Program-made: the position numbers and the translations under genes
The notes under the pieces: model-generated
Databases searched by the model: none
The model's input: the letters and a program-made list of their open reading frames with translations, nothing else
Told to the model about the DNA's origin: nothing
Source: Actinoplanes italicus
Lineage (GTDB): Bacteria; Actinomycetota; Actinomycetes; Mycobacteriales; Micromonosporaceae
DNA: 64,000 nt
Assembly (NCBI RefSeq): GCF_003001815.1
Contig: NZ_PVMZ01000021.1
Coordinates: 62,001 to 126,000 of the forward strand
Reading direction: 5' to 3'
Shown: piece by piece, positions 48,012 through 57,447 of the stretch
Layout of the letters: the number at the start of each line of letters is the position of its first letter
Numbering within the stretch: position 1 is the first letter of the stretch

Positions 48012-48410
48012 GCGTGGATCCCCCAAACCAAAAGATCAACTTGGATCCGTTCCGGTCATTGGGGATGAACGAGGCATGGCGCTTTCGGCAGCGGCGCGTG
48101 TGGGCTATTCGTCCGGATCGCTGGCACAAAAGCATCTAAATCAGACAAATACCCTTAACGATGTACCGCAGAAATCTGGATTCGTGATCTACGCAGGCTG
48201 TAACGCCGCTCACTCTCTCTGTCAGGATGGGGACGACGGCACTGCCGCTGCCGCCACCGCCGATCAGCGGGGCCAGGGCAGCCGTCCCGGCGACAGCCGG
48301 AGTATGCCGCGCGGCAACCCAGACCCGGGCCAGGCGCGGCACCTTGAAGAGGTCAGCCGCGTGGCCGGGCAACACCCGCCGCGGGCGCAACGAGGAAACA
48401 GGAGACACGG
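48012..48410. other. Divergent promoter region of the 2-oxoacid dehydrogenase operon
   Basis: These 399 bp separate the minus-strand membrane protein from the E1 alpha gene. The stretch 48120-48190 is clearly AT-richer than its surroundings and most likely contains promoters. Short open frames here (such as 48227-48547) look like noise. I see no gene. Confidence 0.45.
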
Positions 48411-49550
48411 ATGGCGAAAGGCGAGAGCGTGGCGGGGACCGATGTCCCGGCCGGCGGCTTCGTCCAACTACTGACCCCCGACGGCGAGCGTGTCGACAGC
48501 GTCACGACCGCCGACGGGACGACGTACTCCGTCGATTTCACCGATGAGGAGTATCGCGACCTCTATCGGGATCTGGTCACCGTCCGCCGCCTCGACACCG
48601 AGGCGGTCGCTCTGCAACGACAGGGTGAACTGGGCATCTGGGCCAGCCTGCTGGGCCAGGAGGCGGCGCAGGTCGGTTCCGGCCGGGCGCTGCGCCCGCA
48701 GGACATGGCCTTCCCGACCTACCGCGAGCACGGGGTCCTCTACTGCCGGGGAATCGACCCGATCATGCCGTTCGGCCTGTTCCGCGGTGTCGATCAGGGC
48801 GGCTGGGACCCGAACGAATTCAAGTTCAACCAGTACACGATCGTGATCGGCTCGCAGACGCTGCACGCGACCGGCTACGCCATGGGCGTCACGATGGACG
48901 GCAAGACCGGCACGCCCGAGGGTGAGGCCGTGATCGCCTACTTCGGTGACGGCGCGACCAGCCAGGGCGAGGTCAACGAGTCGTTCGTCTGGTCGGGCGT
49001 GTTCAACGCCCCGATCGTCTTCTTCTGCCAGAACAACCAGTACGCGATCTCCGAGCCCCTGGAGCGCCAGACCCGCGTGCCGCTCTACCAGCGGGCCGGC
49101 GGCTACGGCTTCCCCGGCATCCGGGTGGACGGCAACGACGTGCTGGCCACGTACGCGGTGACCCGGTCGGCACTGGACAATGCCCGCAACGGCCAGGGGC
49201 CGACCCTGATCGAGGCGTACACCTACCGGATGGGCGCGCACACCAGCTCCGACGACCCGACCCGCTACCGCATCGCGAGTGAGGTCGAGTCCTGGAAGGC
49301 GAAGGACCCGATCAGCCGGCTCAAGGCCTTCCTCACCAAGCAGAAGATCGCCAAGAAGGACTTCTTCACCGAGGTCGACGCGGACGCGCAGAAGCAGGCC
49401 CTCGACCTGCGAGAGCGGGTGCTGGCGATGCCTGATCCACAACCCGTGACCCTTTTCGATCACGTCTATCCCAACGGCTCGCCGGAGATCGACGCGCAGC
49501 GCGCCGCCTTCACCGAGTACCAGGCGTCCTTCGAGGGGAGTGGGCACTGA
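48411..49550 (+). CDS. 2-oxoacid dehydrogenase E1 component, alpha subunit (pyruvate/branched-chain type)
   Basis: A 379-residue thiamine-diphosphate enzyme subunit. The TPP-binding motif is GDGATSQGEVNES near residue 179, followed by FCQNNQYAIS; the active-site region has YRMGAHTSSDDPTRYR, the phosphorylatable loop of E1 alpha proteins. It decarboxylates a 2-oxoacid and passes the acyl group to E2. ATG 48411 follows AGGAG. The alpha/beta heterotetramer layout fits PdhA or BkdA; sequence alone does not separate pyruvate from branched-chain specificity. First gene of the operon. Confidence 0.92.
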   Translation: MAKGESVAGTDVPAGGFVQLLTPDGERVDSVTTADGTTYSVDFTDEEYRDLYRDLVTVRRLDTEAVALQRQGELGIWASLLGQEAAQVGSGRALRPQDMAFPTYREHGVLYCRGIDPIMPFGLFRGVDQGGWDPNEFKFNQYTIVIGSQTLHATGYAMGVTMDGKTGTPEGEAVIAYFGDGATSQGEVNESFVWSGVFNAPIVFFCQNNQYAISEPLERQTRVPLYQRAGGYGFPGIRVDGNDVLATYAVTRSALDNARNGQGPTLIEAYTYRMGAHTSSDDPTRYRIASEVESWKAKDPISRLKAFLTKQKIAKKDFFTEVDADAQKQALDLRERVLAMPDPQPVTLFDHVYPNGSPEIDAQRAAFTEYQASFEGSGH

Positions 49551-50536
49551 TGGCTGAGACGACCACCCTGGGCAAGGCCCTAAACCACGGCCTGCGCCGC
49601 GCTCTGGAGAACGACCCCAAGGTCGTGATCATGGGCGAGGACGTCGGCAAGCTCGGAGGCGTGTTCCGGATCACCGACGCCCTGCAGAAGGACTTCGGCG
49701 ACGACCGGGTCATCGACACCCCGCTGGCCGAGGCCGGCATCGTCGGCACCGCGGTCGGCCTGGCCATCCGCGGGTTCCGGCCGGTCTGCGAGATCCAGTT
49801 CGACGGTTTCGTGTTCCCGGCGTACAACCAGATCGTCTCCCAGGTCGCGAAGATGCACTACCGCTCCCGGGGCAAGCTGCGGCTGCCGATCACCATCCGG
49901 ATCCCGTTCGGTGGCGGCATCGGCGCGGTCGAGCACCACTCCGAGTCGCCCGAGGCGTATTTCGCGCACACCCCCGGCCTCAAGGTCGTGAGCTGCTCCA
50001 ACCCGGCCGACGCATACACGATGCTCCAGCAGGCCATCGCCTCCGACGATCCGGTGATCTTCTTCGAGCCGAAGCGGCGCTACTGGGAGAAGGGCGAGGT
50101 CGACCTCGACGCCCCGCTCGACCAGGCGTACCCGCTGCACTCGGCCAAGGTGCTCCGGCCGGGCACGGACGCGACGCTGCTCGCGTACGGCCCGATGGTC
50201 CGGGTGGCTCTCGACGCCGCCACCGCGGCGGCCGAGGACGGCCGTGAGCTGGAGGTCATCGACCTGCGCTCGCTCTCCCCGATCGACTACCCGGTGATCT
50301 TCGAGTCCGTCAAGCGGACCGGCCGCGCCGTGATCGTGCACGAGGCACAGGGCAACGGTGGTCTCGGCGCCGAGATCGCCGCCCGGATCACCGAGAACTG
50401 CTTCTACTCGCTCGAGGCGCCCGTCCTGCGGGTGACCGGCTACGACGTGCCCTACCCGGCGTCGCGGCTGGAGGAGGAGTTCCTGCCGGACCTGGACCGG
50501 GTTCTGGACGCCGTCGACCGCTCGTTCGGCTGGTGA
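49550..50536 (+). CDS. 2-oxoacid dehydrogenase E1 component, beta subunit
   Basis: A 328-residue transketolase-like beta subunit. It contains NHGLRRALENDPKVVIMGEDVG, the conserved PLAEAGIVGTAVGLA, FGGGIGAVEHHSESPE and LRSLSPIDYPVIFESVKRTG, all typical of PdhB/BkdB. It pairs with the alpha subunit; the ATG overlaps the alpha stop codon by one base (TGATG). The E2 start overlaps its stop. Co-translation of all three is likely. Confidence 0.93.
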   Translation: MAETTTLGKALNHGLRRALENDPKVVIMGEDVGKLGGVFRITDALQKDFGDDRVIDTPLAEAGIVGTAVGLAIRGFRPVCEIQFDGFVFPAYNQIVSQVAKMHYRSRGKLRLPITIRIPFGGGIGAVEHHSESPEAYFAHTPGLKVVSCSNPADAYTMLQQAIASDDPVIFFEPKRRYWEKGEVDLDAPLDQAYPLHSAKVLRPGTDATLLAYGPMVRVALDAATAAAEDGRELEVIDLRSLSPIDYPVIFESVKRTGRAVIVHEAQGNGGLGAEIAARITENCFYSLEAPVLRVTGYDVPYPASRLEEEFLPDLDRVLDAVDRSFGW

Positions 50537-51915
50537 CGGCGATGACCCGGATCAAGGAGTTCACCCTGCCCGACCTCGGTGAGGGACTGACCGAGGGCGA
50601 GATCCTGGCGTGGCTGGTCAAGGTGGGTGACACGATCGAGCTCAACCAGCCGATCGTCGAGGTGGAGACTGCCAAGGCTGCGGTCGAGATCCCCGCCAAG
50701 TGGGGCGGCGTCGTCACCCGGATCTTCCACGAGGCCGGTGCGGTGGTCGAGGTCGGTCAGCCGATCGTCTCCATCGACACCGACCCCGGCGCCGGGCCGT
50801 CTCCCACCTTTGAAGAGGAGACGGAGGCCGGCCTCATCGGGGGACCGGCGCCCGGCGGGCGTACCGCGGTGCTTGTCGGTTACGGCCCGCGAACCACAAC
50901 CGCAAAAAGACGACCCCGCAGCGGTACGGCCAACGCGTCCACACCCCCGGCGGCTGTGGTGGCCGCTCCGGCCCCGGCACCTGCTCCGGCTGCCCCGCCC
51001 CCGGCACCTGCCCCGGCTGCTCCGGCTCCCGTCGTGCGGACCGGGCCGGTCCTCGCCAAGCCGCCCGTCCGGAAGCTCGCCCGTGATCTCGGCGTCGACC
51101 TGACCACCCTCAACGGGACCGGGCCGATGGGGTCGGTCACGCGTGACGACGTACAGCAGGCCGTTTCCAAGCCTGTCGAAGTTTCTTCGCCTGTCGTCGT
51201 TGTCGACAACGCCCGTGAGCAGCGCATCCCGATCAAGGGGGTGCGCAAGCTCACGGCGGAGAACATGGTCGCGTCGGCGTTCACCGCGCCGCACGTCACC
51301 GAGTTCCTCACGGTCGACGTGACCCGCTCGATGAAGCTGCTGGAGAAGCTCAAGGGCCGGCCCGAGTTCGCCGAGAAGCGGATCTCGCCACTGCTGCTGG
51401 TGGCGAAGGCGGTACTACTCGCGGCGAAACGGCACCCGATGGTCAACTCGACCTGGTCCGGGGCGACCGGGGAGATCGTGGTCAAGGACTACGTGAACCT
51501 CGGCATCGCGGCGGCCACCGAGCGTGGCCTCATCGTGCCGAACATCAAGGACGCCGGCCGGCTCGCCCTGCCGGAGCTGGCCGAGGCACTGAACGCGCTG
51601 GTCCGTACCGCCAAGTCGGGTAAGACCCCGCCGTCGGACATGACCGGCGGCACGCTCTCGATCACCAACGTGGGCGTGTTCGGGATCGACACCGGAACGC
51701 CGATCCTGCCCCCGGGCGAGTCGGCGATCCTGGCGTTCGGCGCGATCCGGCCGACCCCGTGGGTACACAAGGACAAGATCAAGATCCGCCAGGTCACCAC
51801 CCTCGGGCTCTCGTTCGACCACCGGATCATCGATGGCGAGCTGGGCTCGAAATTCCTGCGCGACATCGGCGTCTTCCTGACCGATCCGGAGGGCACTTTG
51901 CTCAGCTGGACCTAA
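50533..51915 (+). CDS. 2-oxoacid dehydrogenase E2 component (dihydrolipoyl acyltransferase)
   Basis: A 460-residue E2. It has an amino-terminal lipoyl domain with lipoylation site Lys48 in EVETAKAAVEIP, a Pro/Ala linker (about 140-170), a peripheral subunit-binding domain (PPVRKLARDLGVDLTTLNGT), and a C-terminal catalytic domain with HRIIDG (His430, Asp434) at the active site. GTG 50533 overlaps the E1 beta stop (GTGA); ATG 50542 is an alternative. No E3 (lipoamide dehydrogenase) is adjacent, so it must come from elsewhere. Confidence 0.93.
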   Translation: MTAMTRIKEFTLPDLGEGLTEGEILAWLVKVGDTIELNQPIVEVETAKAAVEIPAKWGGVVTRIFHEAGAVVEVGQPIVSIDTDPGAGPSPTFEEETEAGLIGGPAPGGRTAVLVGYGPRTTTAKRRPRSGTANASTPPAAVVAAPAPAPAPAAPPPAPAPAAPAPVVRTGPVLAKPPVRKLARDLGVDLTTLNGTGPMGSVTRDDVQQAVSKPVEVSSPVVVVDNAREQRIPIKGVRKLTAENMVASAFTAPHVTEFLTVDVTRSMKLLEKLKGRPEFAEKRISPLLLVAKAVLLAAKRHPMVNSTWSGATGEIVVKDYVNLGIAAATERGLIVPNIKDAGRLALPELAEALNALVRTAKSGKTPPSDMTGGTLSITNVGVFGIDTGTPILPPGESAILAFGAIRPTPWVHKDKIKIRQVTTLGLSFDHRIIDGELGSKFLRDIGVFLTDPEGTLLSWT

Positions 51916-52117
51916 GGTCCTTCGGCTCTGTCGGCTGGTTGACTTTCGATCCTTAGGCTCATGACCCAGCTCACCCTCTAAATCACTGGCCGCGTCGCCG
52001 TTGTCGGCGGATACTTGAGTCAACAACGGGACGCGCGCCCTGGAGGTCCGCCACAAGCGGTCCGGCGACGCTCGTCATAGCGACACCCGCCACCGCGGGA
52101 GAGAAGTGAGCAGTGCC

Positions 52118-52258
52118 ATGAACATGATCGACCGCATTCGCCGGAACCGGATGATCAGCCGCCAGAACCGCGCCATCGAGCGGGCCATGCAGGCGGCGCC
52201 CACCCAGGCGATGCGTGACGAGATCGCCGTCATCGCCCAGCGGCGCTGGACGAGCTGA
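52118..52258 (+). CDS. Small basic protein (46 aa)
   Basis: A 46-residue, Arg/Ala-rich helical peptide, starting MNMIDRIRRNRMISRQNRAI and ending ending AQRRWTS. Codon use follows the local pattern and the frame ends cleanly. GGGAG at 52097-52101 is 4 bases before an in-frame GTG at 52106 and 16 before ATG 52118, so the protein could start four residues earlier. A small actinobacterial family with similar sequence probably exists (my recollection, not verified). Nucleic-acid binding is suggested by composition only. Confidence 0.6.
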   Translation: MNMIDRIRRNRMISRQNRAIERAMQAAPTQAMRDEIAVIAQRRWTS

Positions 52259-52597
52259 GATCAACCGACACCTTCACGGCCCGTCCGGATCACCCGGGCG
52301 GGCCGTTTCGTGTCCGGTCGCACCCTGTTTCGTGTCCGAACACACCCTTGAAGATCACTGAGACCTCCCCGCGGGGCGTACACCGGGATTCCTCCCGCCG
52401 CGCACGCCCGGTACCGTGGGCACGGTCCCCAAACCGGCACGGCCGGTCGGTATGAGGACCGGGGCCACCGGGCGACGACAGCGCCCAGGCCTCAGCACTG
52501 CCAGGCCGGAAAGCTGGCACGGCCCTGCGGCGGTAAGGAAGCCGATGGGGCCGCGTCCGTGCAAAGCTGGCACGGCCGCATCGATGAGGAGGCGCGT
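52259..52597. other. Intergenic region with direct repeats
   Basis: In these 339 bp before the LppU-like gene, AAAGCTGGCACGGCC occurs at 52510-52524 and 52563-52577 (53 bp apart) and a related AAACCGGCACGGCC at 52431-52444. The last copy is 20 bp before the start codon. The repeats may be regulatory. No gene is seen. Confidence 0.45.
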
Positions 52598-55500
52598 ATG
52601 ACGTCCGAGGGGCAGCACGCCGGTCAGCCGGCCGAGGCCACGTCGGGCGGACCCACGTCGGGCGGGTTCCCCCATGACCCCGACGCACAGCGGGTCGCGG
52701 GCCGGGCATCAGCCCAGCCGCCCGCCGAGGGATTCCCCAACTCGTACGGGCCACCTCCAGCCACGACACCCGGCGGTGGTTCGCCGTTCGTCGTGCCCGC
52801 CGTCTCCACCTTCGGCGCAGGCTCCAACTCCGGTGGTACGCCGTACGGCTCCGCCCGGGGACCCGAGGCCTCGCCGTACGGTTCAGTCTCCCCCGAGGCC
52901 GCCGGCGCATCGCCCTACGGCTCGGTGTCGCCCGGCACTCCCACCTACGGTTCCGCCCCCGCCTCCGGCGCCGCGTCGGTTCCGGCTCCCGCGCCGTTCG
53001 ACGCCGGTGCGGCGCAGTGGGCTCCGCCCGGTGCCGGCGACCCTTCTGCCCAGGGCGACCCCTATGCCCAGGGCGCTCCGTCTTCCGGTCCCTTGTCGTT
53101 CGGCCCCGCCGACCGGGGTGCTCCGGCGTTCGGGGGCTCCGCTCCGCTGCCCGGCCGCTCAGCCGCCTCGGCCGCGGTCCCGCCGCCGCCCGCGCCCGCC
53201 ACTCCGGAGTCCGCACCCGGCGGACGGCTCACCCCCAGCGGTCTGCCGGCCCGCACGCCCGGTGCCACCGCGCCCGAGGACGGCGGACTCGGCCGTTCCT
53301 TCTCCGCGTTCGGTGACCAGCCGGTCCGTGTTCCCGGCGCCAGCCTCTCCGACCTTCCGGAGGACTCCGCGCCCGGCTCGTTCAGCGCCGGCCCGGCACA
53401 GAACAGCTGGATGCAGGGCGTCCGCACCCCGGAGGCCCCGGCCGAGCCGGCTCCTCCCTCGGCCACCAGCAACACCTTCCCGTCCCGGCGCGGCGAGGGC
53501 GGCGGCTTCCCGCTGCGCGCCCCGGCCGGTCCGGCGGCCGAGTCACCATCCGGTGCCCAGCCCGGCCTCGACCTGCCGGTCCGTGGCCAGCAGCCGTTCG
53601 GCAGCGCGGGCGCTGACCAGCCGTTCGGCGGTACAGGCGCCGACCAGTCCTTCGGCCGCGGGCCTGCTGACCAGCCGTTCGGCGGTGGCTCGTCCGACCC
53701 GGCCTTCGGCGGCCGTTCCACCGGCCCGTCCTTCGGTGGCGGTTCCGGGGAGCAGCCGTTCGGTGGCGGTGCCGCTGGGCAGCCCTTCGGCGGCGGTTCC
53801 GGTGACCAGGGTCTCGGTGGCACGCCTGGCGGCCGCGGTTCGGGCGACCAGCCTTTCGGCGGCGGTTCGGGGGATTCGTCTCTCGGTGGCGTCCCCGCTG
53901 GTAGCGGGTCCGGCGATCAGTCCTTCGGCAGCGCGCCCGCCGGTCCCGCCTTCGGTGGCGGCCCCGGCGACCAGCCGCCGGCCTCCCCCGCCGGTTACCC
54001 GCAGCGTGTGCCCGGGGCGGCGCTCGCCAGCGGCGGGGCTCTTCCCCCGGCCGCCGGCTCCGACGCGTCCGGCTCCGACCCGCTCGCCGCGGCACTCGAC
54101 CCGCAGAGTTCCTCGTCGGTCCCGCAGCCGCGTGACCCGGTGAAGAAGCCCGCTGTCGGCTCGGCCCGCCCGGTGACCGCCAGCGCCTCGGTACCCGGCG
54201 TCCGCGTCACCCCGCCCGAGGCCGCCGAGATTCCGCCGCCCAGCGTGGCACCGCAGGCCCGGGTCTACGGCCGCCCGGCCGAACCGGCACCCGACGAGCC
54301 CGCGGACACCCCGTCCCGCGCCGACGAGCCGTCATTCGGCGGCGGGCAGCCCAGCGGTCTGCCCCAGCGCGGCGACAGTGGTTCGGCTTCGCCGTTCGCT
54401 CCAGGCCAGCCGAGCAGGCCCAGCGGCCTGCCGCCCCGGGACGAGAGCCCTGCCGGTGGTTTCCCGCCCGCGCCGACCTCCCCCTTCGGAGGACAGCCTC
54501 AGGCCGACGGCCCGTCCGGCTTCCCGCCGGCGTCCACCTCGCCGTTCGGTGACCGCCCCGGCCAGTCTTTGGACGATCAGGCCGGCGGCTTCGCGCCTTC
54601 TTCGTACGACGGCCGGCAGTCCGACGGCTCGGCACCGTCCCCGTTTGGCGGCCAGCCGGCCGGGGATTCCGGAGCGTCCCCGTTCGGCGATCAGCACGCC
54701 GGTAGCGCCTCCGCGTTCGGCGGCCAGCAGGCTGGTAGCTCCGCTGCCTCCGCGTTCGGCGGCCAGCATGGTCAGCCCGACGACCAGCCAGGCGGTCGCG
54801 GGACCAGCCCGTACGGCGACCGGCCCGGCGACGGACCCTCCGGGCTCCCGCCCGCACCGGCGTCCCCCTACGGTGGCCAGCATGGCCAGCCCGGCGACGA
54901 CCAGCCGGGCGGTCGCGGGGCCAGCCCGTACGGCGACGGTCCGCCCGGGCCCACCTCCCCGTACGGCAGCCAGGCCGGCCAGGCCGGCGACGGTCCGTCC
55001 GGCGGCTTCGCGGCCGGTCCGTTCGGCGACCGGCCGGGGCAGTCCGGTGACGGCCCGTCCGGGTTCCCACCGGCACCGACATCCCCATACGGCAGCCAGC
55101 CAGGGCAGGCGGGTGACAACCCCGCCGGCAGCTTCGGAGCCGGTCCGTTCGGCGACCGGCCCGGCGACGGTCCGTCCGGGTTCCCACCCGCGCCTACCTC
55201 GCCGTTCGGCGGTCGCCCGCAGGACGATGGCGGTTTCGGCGCCCGGAGCCAGGGTGACAGCCCGTTCGGGGCACGGCCCCAGGACCAGGGTGGCTTCGGT
55301 ACGCGGCCGCAGGACGAAAGCCCGTCCGGCGGGTTCGGCCTGCCCCAGCGCGGCGCCGACGACCGTGGCGGGAACGCGTCGTTCCCGGCCGGTTCCCAGT
55401 CCGGCGACGAATCACCGTCCGGTGGCTTCCCGCCTGCCGGAAGCACCTACGGTTCCGCGGCGCCGCTTCGGAGCGGGCCCGGCGACGACGACCGGTTCCA

Positions 55501-56629
55501 GCCTCCGTCCGGTGACGGCTCCGGCGCTCCGGGTACCCCCGGTGTCGCCCCGCAGTCCCCGGCCCGGGCTACCGCTCGGGCGACGGCGAGCGCCCGGGTC
55601 TCTCCGCCGGAGCCGCCCGCGGGTGGATCGCCGTTCGCGATGCCGGGTTCCCCGCAGTTCCCGGGCGGCGACGCCCCGGGAACCCCGCCGTTCTCGGGCT
55701 CGGCCGGCGCCCCGGGAACCCCGCCGTTTTCCGGTTCGGCCGGCGCTCCGGGTTCGCCCCAGTTCCCGGGTAGCGGCCAGCCGCCGTTCGGAACTCCGGG
55801 CAACCCGGCCGGTTCCCAGTTCGGTGGCCCCGGCGACCAGCCCGGCTCCCCGTTCGGGGTTCCCGGCGACCAGCCCGGCACGTCGTTCGGGGGGCCCGGT
55901 GATCAACCCGGTTCGCCGTTCGGTGGCCCGGCCGGCATGCCCGGTTCACCGCAGTTCCCAGGCTCGGGTCAGCCGCCGTTCGGAGGTTCCGGTCAGCCGC
56001 TGTTCGGTGGCCCCGGTGACCAGTCCGGCCCGCCGTACAGCGAGTTCACCACGGACGTCGCCGGCCGCGGTGGCCCGCCGGACCAGTTCAACGAGCACAC
56101 CACTGATGTCTCCGGACGCGGCAACTCGCCGTACGTTCCGCAGCCCGCACTGCCGCCGATGCCCGGCGAGCAGCCCGGCGGTGGGGTGTACCCGAACAGC
56201 CCGGCGGCCCGTGCCACGGTGACCCCGCCCGGTCCCGAGGACACCACGAGCTGGCCCGGCCCGGCCGAGGAGCAGGGCAGGTTCGACCAGTTCAAGGCCG
56301 AACCGGCGCCGACTCCGCCGCCGGCGAAGACGAACGTGCGTACCGTGCCCGTGGCTTTGGCCGTGGTTCTCGGTGCGACCCTGATCCTCGCCGTGGTGTT
56401 CGGCCTGGTCTACCTGATCTCCCGCGGCGGCGGCCTGGACGTGGCGACCGGCGACTGTGTGAAGCGCAGCGGCGACACCGCGGTAGCGGCCGAATGCTCC
56501 GAGCCGGACACCTTCAAGGTGATCTCCGTCGGAACAGCCAAGGAACAGTGCGGCGACGCCCAGCAGCCCCACGTGATCATCCCGAAGGACGATGGCAACC
56601 AGGTGCTCTGTCTGCAGAAGAACGGCTGA
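52598..56629 (+). CDS. Very long repetitive protein with C-terminal LppU/SCO3897-like domain
   Basis: A 1343-residue protein. Residues 1-1240 are low-complexity, Gly/Pro/Ser/Asp/Gln-rich, and made of several repeat types: FGGGSGDQPF-like (about 360-480), DGPSGFPPAPTSPYG-like (about 620-900) and PGSPFGGPGDQ-like (about 1030-1150). A single transmembrane helix (about 1249-1273) is followed by a 70-residue extracytoplasmic domain with four Cys (TGDCVKRSGDTAVAAECS; KEQCGD; VLCLQKNG), the LppU/SCO3897 type. ATG 52598 follows GAGGAGG. The long cytoplasmic tail probably scaffolds; function is unknown. Confidence 0.8.
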   Translation: MTSEGQHAGQPAEATSGGPTSGGFPHDPDAQRVAGRASAQPPAEGFPNSYGPPPATTPGGGSPFVVPAVSTFGAGSNSGGTPYGSARGPEASPYGSVSPEAAGASPYGSVSPGTPTYGSAPASGAASVPAPAPFDAGAAQWAPPGAGDPSAQGDPYAQGAPSSGPLSFGPADRGAPAFGGSAPLPGRSAASAAVPPPPAPATPESAPGGRLTPSGLPARTPGATAPEDGGLGRSFSAFGDQPVRVPGASLSDLPEDSAPGSFSAGPAQNSWMQGVRTPEAPAEPAPPSATSNTFPSRRGEGGGFPLRAPAGPAAESPSGAQPGLDLPVRGQQPFGSAGADQPFGGTGADQSFGRGPADQPFGGGSSDPAFGGRSTGPSFGGGSGEQPFGGGAAGQPFGGGSGDQGLGGTPGGRGSGDQPFGGGSGDSSLGGVPAGSGSGDQSFGSAPAGPAFGGGPGDQPPASPAGYPQRVPGAALASGGALPPAAGSDASGSDPLAAALDPQSSSSVPQPRDPVKKPAVGSARPVTASASVPGVRVTPPEAAEIPPPSVAPQARVYGRPAEPAPDEPADTPSRADEPSFGGGQPSGLPQRGDSGSASPFAPGQPSRPSGLPPRDESPAGGFPPAPTSPFGGQPQADGPSGFPPASTSPFGDRPGQSLDDQAGGFAPSSYDGRQSDGSAPSPFGGQPAGDSGASPFGDQHAGSASAFGGQQAGSSAASAFGGQHGQPDDQPGGRGTSPYGDRPGDGPSGLPPAPASPYGGQHGQPGDDQPGGRGASPYGDGPPGPTSPYGSQAGQAGDGPSGGFAAGPFGDRPGQSGDGPSGFPPAPTSPYGSQPGQAGDNPAGSFGAGPFGDRPGDGPSGFPPAPTSPFGGRPQDDGGFGARSQGDSPFGARPQDQGGFGTRPQDESPSGGFGLPQRGADDRGGNASFPAGSQSGDESPSGGFPPAGSTYGSAAPLRSGPGDDDRFQPPSGDGSGAPGTPGVAPQSPARATARATASARVSPPEPPAGGSPFAMPGSPQFPGGDAPGTPPFSGSAGAPGTPPFSGSAGAPGSPQFPGSGQPPFGTPGNPAGSQFGGPGDQPGSPFGVPGDQPGTSFGGPGDQPGSPFGGPAGMPGSPQFPGSGQPPFGGSGQPLFGGPGDQSGPPYSEFTTDVAGRGGPPDQFNEHTTDVSGRGNSPYVPQPALPPMPGEQPGGGVYPNSPAARATVTPPGPEDTTSWPGPAEEQGRFDQFKAEPAPTPPPAKTNVRTVPVALAVVLGATLILAVVFGLVYLISRGGGLDVATGDCVKRSGDTAVAAECSEPDTFKVISVGTAKEQCGDAQQPHVIIPKDDGNQVLCLQKNG

Positions 56630-56647
56630 CACACCTTCGCTTCGCAG

Positions 56648-56680
56648 AACGGCCCCGCTCCCCGAGGGAGCGGGGCCGTT
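56648..56680 (+). terminator. Terminator after the LppU-like gene
   Basis: AACGGCCCCGCTCCC at 56648-56662 pairs perfectly with GGGAGCGGGGCCGTT at 56666-56680 (15 bp, 3-nt spacer). CCGTCTCCCC follows. It starts 18 bp after the stop codon. Confidence 0.85.
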
Positions 56681-57447
56681 CCGTCTCCCCAACAGGCTGG
56701 CCACCACCCACCGCCGCCTAAACGCACCGCCAGGCCCGAACGCCACACCTACCACCCAACGCGCCGCCACCACCGAACGCCGCACCCACCCCCATGCCGA
56801 TCTTGCGAGTTTCCGCCGCCTCGCCAACCTCAACCTCACAAGGTCCGCCAACGGGATGGCGTGAGGCGGGCAGCCGCCCCACCCCGCAAGCGGATCTTGT
56901 GAGGTTCCTCCGCCACGCCCGCCCGAACTGCACAAAATCTGTGAGAAGCAAGGGTGACAAGGGATGACCGCCGAACGTCCCCCTCGCTCCGCGAGACGAT
57001 CTTGTTAGGTTTCGCCCTCATTTCTGCCCCAACCTCACAAGATCTGCGAGCGGGCCAACAAAAGCAGGACGGACGCGTGGGCGAAGCCGACCGCGCTAGC
57101 GGGGCCGACAGACAGGCCCGACACAGGTGGACCCGGCGGGCCGCGGGCCGGAGACGGACCGGACCGCGGGGCCGCAGGCGGACCGGGCGCCGGGGCCGGC
57201 CGAAGACAGACCAGGCACAGGACCAGCCGAAGACCGACCGGGCACAGGACCAATCGGAGACCGACCGGGCACAGGACCAGCCGAAGACCGACCGGGCACA
57301 GGACCAACCGAAGACCGACCGGGCACAGGGCTGGCCGAGACGGACCGGATGCAGGGCCGGAGACGGGCGTGGTTGGAGGTCGGGGCAGGCAGCGGCGCGG
57401 CGGGATGGGCCGGAGGGTAGGCGGGGTGGCTAGGGCACCATTGGCGC
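56681..57447. repeat. Repeat-dense intergenic region
   Basis: The gap between the LppU-like gene and the thioredoxin-NHL gene holds three 47-bp palindromes at 56799-56845, 56893-56939 and 56998-57044 (spacings 94 and 105 bp) and a tandem repeat from about 57187 to 57348. Frames running through it (for example 56954-57433, with a repeated PKTDRAQDQ) arise from the 27-bp repeat, cross a palindrome, and match no family. No gene is seen. Confidence 0.7.
57187..57348. repeat. 27-bp tandem repeat, about six units
   Basis: GGCACAGGACCA or close variants start at 57214, 57241, 57268, 57295 and 57322, exactly 27 bp apart, with a diverged first unit near 57187. The unit is a multiple of three, so every frame reads as a nonapeptide repeat. 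Confidence 0.9.

Noticed and set aside
52510..52577. Sigma-54 promoter suggested by TGGCAC
   Set aside because: The -12 TTGCA element is not at the required spacing, and actinomycetes generally lack sigma-54.
56954..57433. Frame with repeated PKTDRAQDQ nonapeptide
   Set aside because: A 27-bp repeat gives a nonapeptide in any frame; the frame also crosses a 47-bp palindrome.
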